A stretch of DNA of 5,892 nt from Calditrichia bacterium (GTDB lineage Bacteria > Calditrichota > Calditrichia > Calditrichales > Calditrichaceae): assembly GCA_027039465.1 (NCBI GenBank), contig JALWEA010000010.1:1-5892 (forward strand), written 5' to 3'. The position numbers were made by a program, and so were the translations under genes. The notes beneath the pieces were generated by a model, which was not told the origin of the DNA, ran no database searches, and worked only from the letters and a program-made list of their open reading frames with translations. Below, piece after piece: positions 5,851-5,892 of this stretch (position 1 is its first letter; each line of letters begins with the position of its first letter).

Positions 5851-5892
5851 ATGGGACCAACAACAGCTTTCATTTCGCATGATAATTTGATT
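5851..5892 (+). CDS. Start of a downstream gene, 14 codons visible (cut by window edge)
   Basis: An ATG four bases after the lysA stop opens a frame reading MGPTTAFISHDNLI up to the window end. The tight spacing suggests co-transcription and coupled translation with lysA; no separate Shine-Dalgarno sequence fits between them. The stretch TTAFISHDNLI is faintly like the N-terminus of histone-deacetylase/acetoin-utilisation family proteins (TAFITHP-type beginnings), but 14 residues are far too few to name a product. A TTG at 5824 in the same frame is a less likely alternative start. Confidence 0.5.
   Translation, partial: MGPTTAFISHDNLI

Noticed and set aside
1..5892. Mobile element, CRISPR array or RNA gene
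   Set aside because: No transposase or integrase frames, terminal inverted repeats, regularly spaced repeats, or tRNA/rRNA-like sequence was seen.

Overview
The window looks like chromosomal DNA from a free-living bacterium of the Fibrobacterota-Chlorobiota-Bacteroidota (FCB) side of the tree, most likely Calditrichota or a close relative. Three things suggest this. One is an exported protein with a C-terminal sorting module of the 'YPNPFNP…SGVYLVRLKAG…QKIILLK' kind, common in type IX secretion (T9SS) users. The others are a moderately AT-rich composition and a mix of Shine-Dalgarno-led genes with genes lacking one. The placement is inference from protein style; no marker gene is present.

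Layout from left to right. Positions 1-307 (minus) hold the N-terminal part of a PilZ-domain protein, cut by the window edge and read from a frame left open at that edge. A 150-base divergent gap follows, then a small, very basic 75-residue protein (458-685, plus) that I do not recognise. A strong hairpin at 667-704 contains that gene's stop codon and serves as a shared terminator with the convergent gene 749-2650 (minus). That gene encodes a 633-residue exported multidomain protein: signal peptide, unidentified N-terminal region, fibronectin-III-like module, OB-fold region and T9SS-type tail. A 398-base divergent intergenic region (2651-3048) carries several inverted and direct repeats and leads to the regulator at 3049-4395 (plus). 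After a further 191-base gap comes diaminopimelate decarboxylase (lysA, 4587-5846), and four bases after it the first 14 codons of another gene.

The most notable item is the regulator. It has the full NtrC-type layout (receiver-like domain, sigma-54 AAA+ domain, Fis-type helix-turn-helix). The Walker A motif and the DNA-binding helix-turn-helix are well preserved, but the GAFTGA loop, both Walker B acidic residues, the sensor I asparagine, both arginine fingers and the sensor II arginine are all replaced. It reads as a catalytically dead enhancer-binding protein that kept its fold and its DNA-binding end. The inverted repeat just upstream of its start is a candidate operator.

Functionally the window is mixed: possible cyclic-di-GMP sensing (PilZ), an exported surface or secreted protein, a divergently placed unusual regulator, and lysine/cell-wall precursor metabolism. 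There is no sign of mobile elements, CRISPR, tRNA or rRNA. Any functional link between the regulator and its neighbours is inference from position only.
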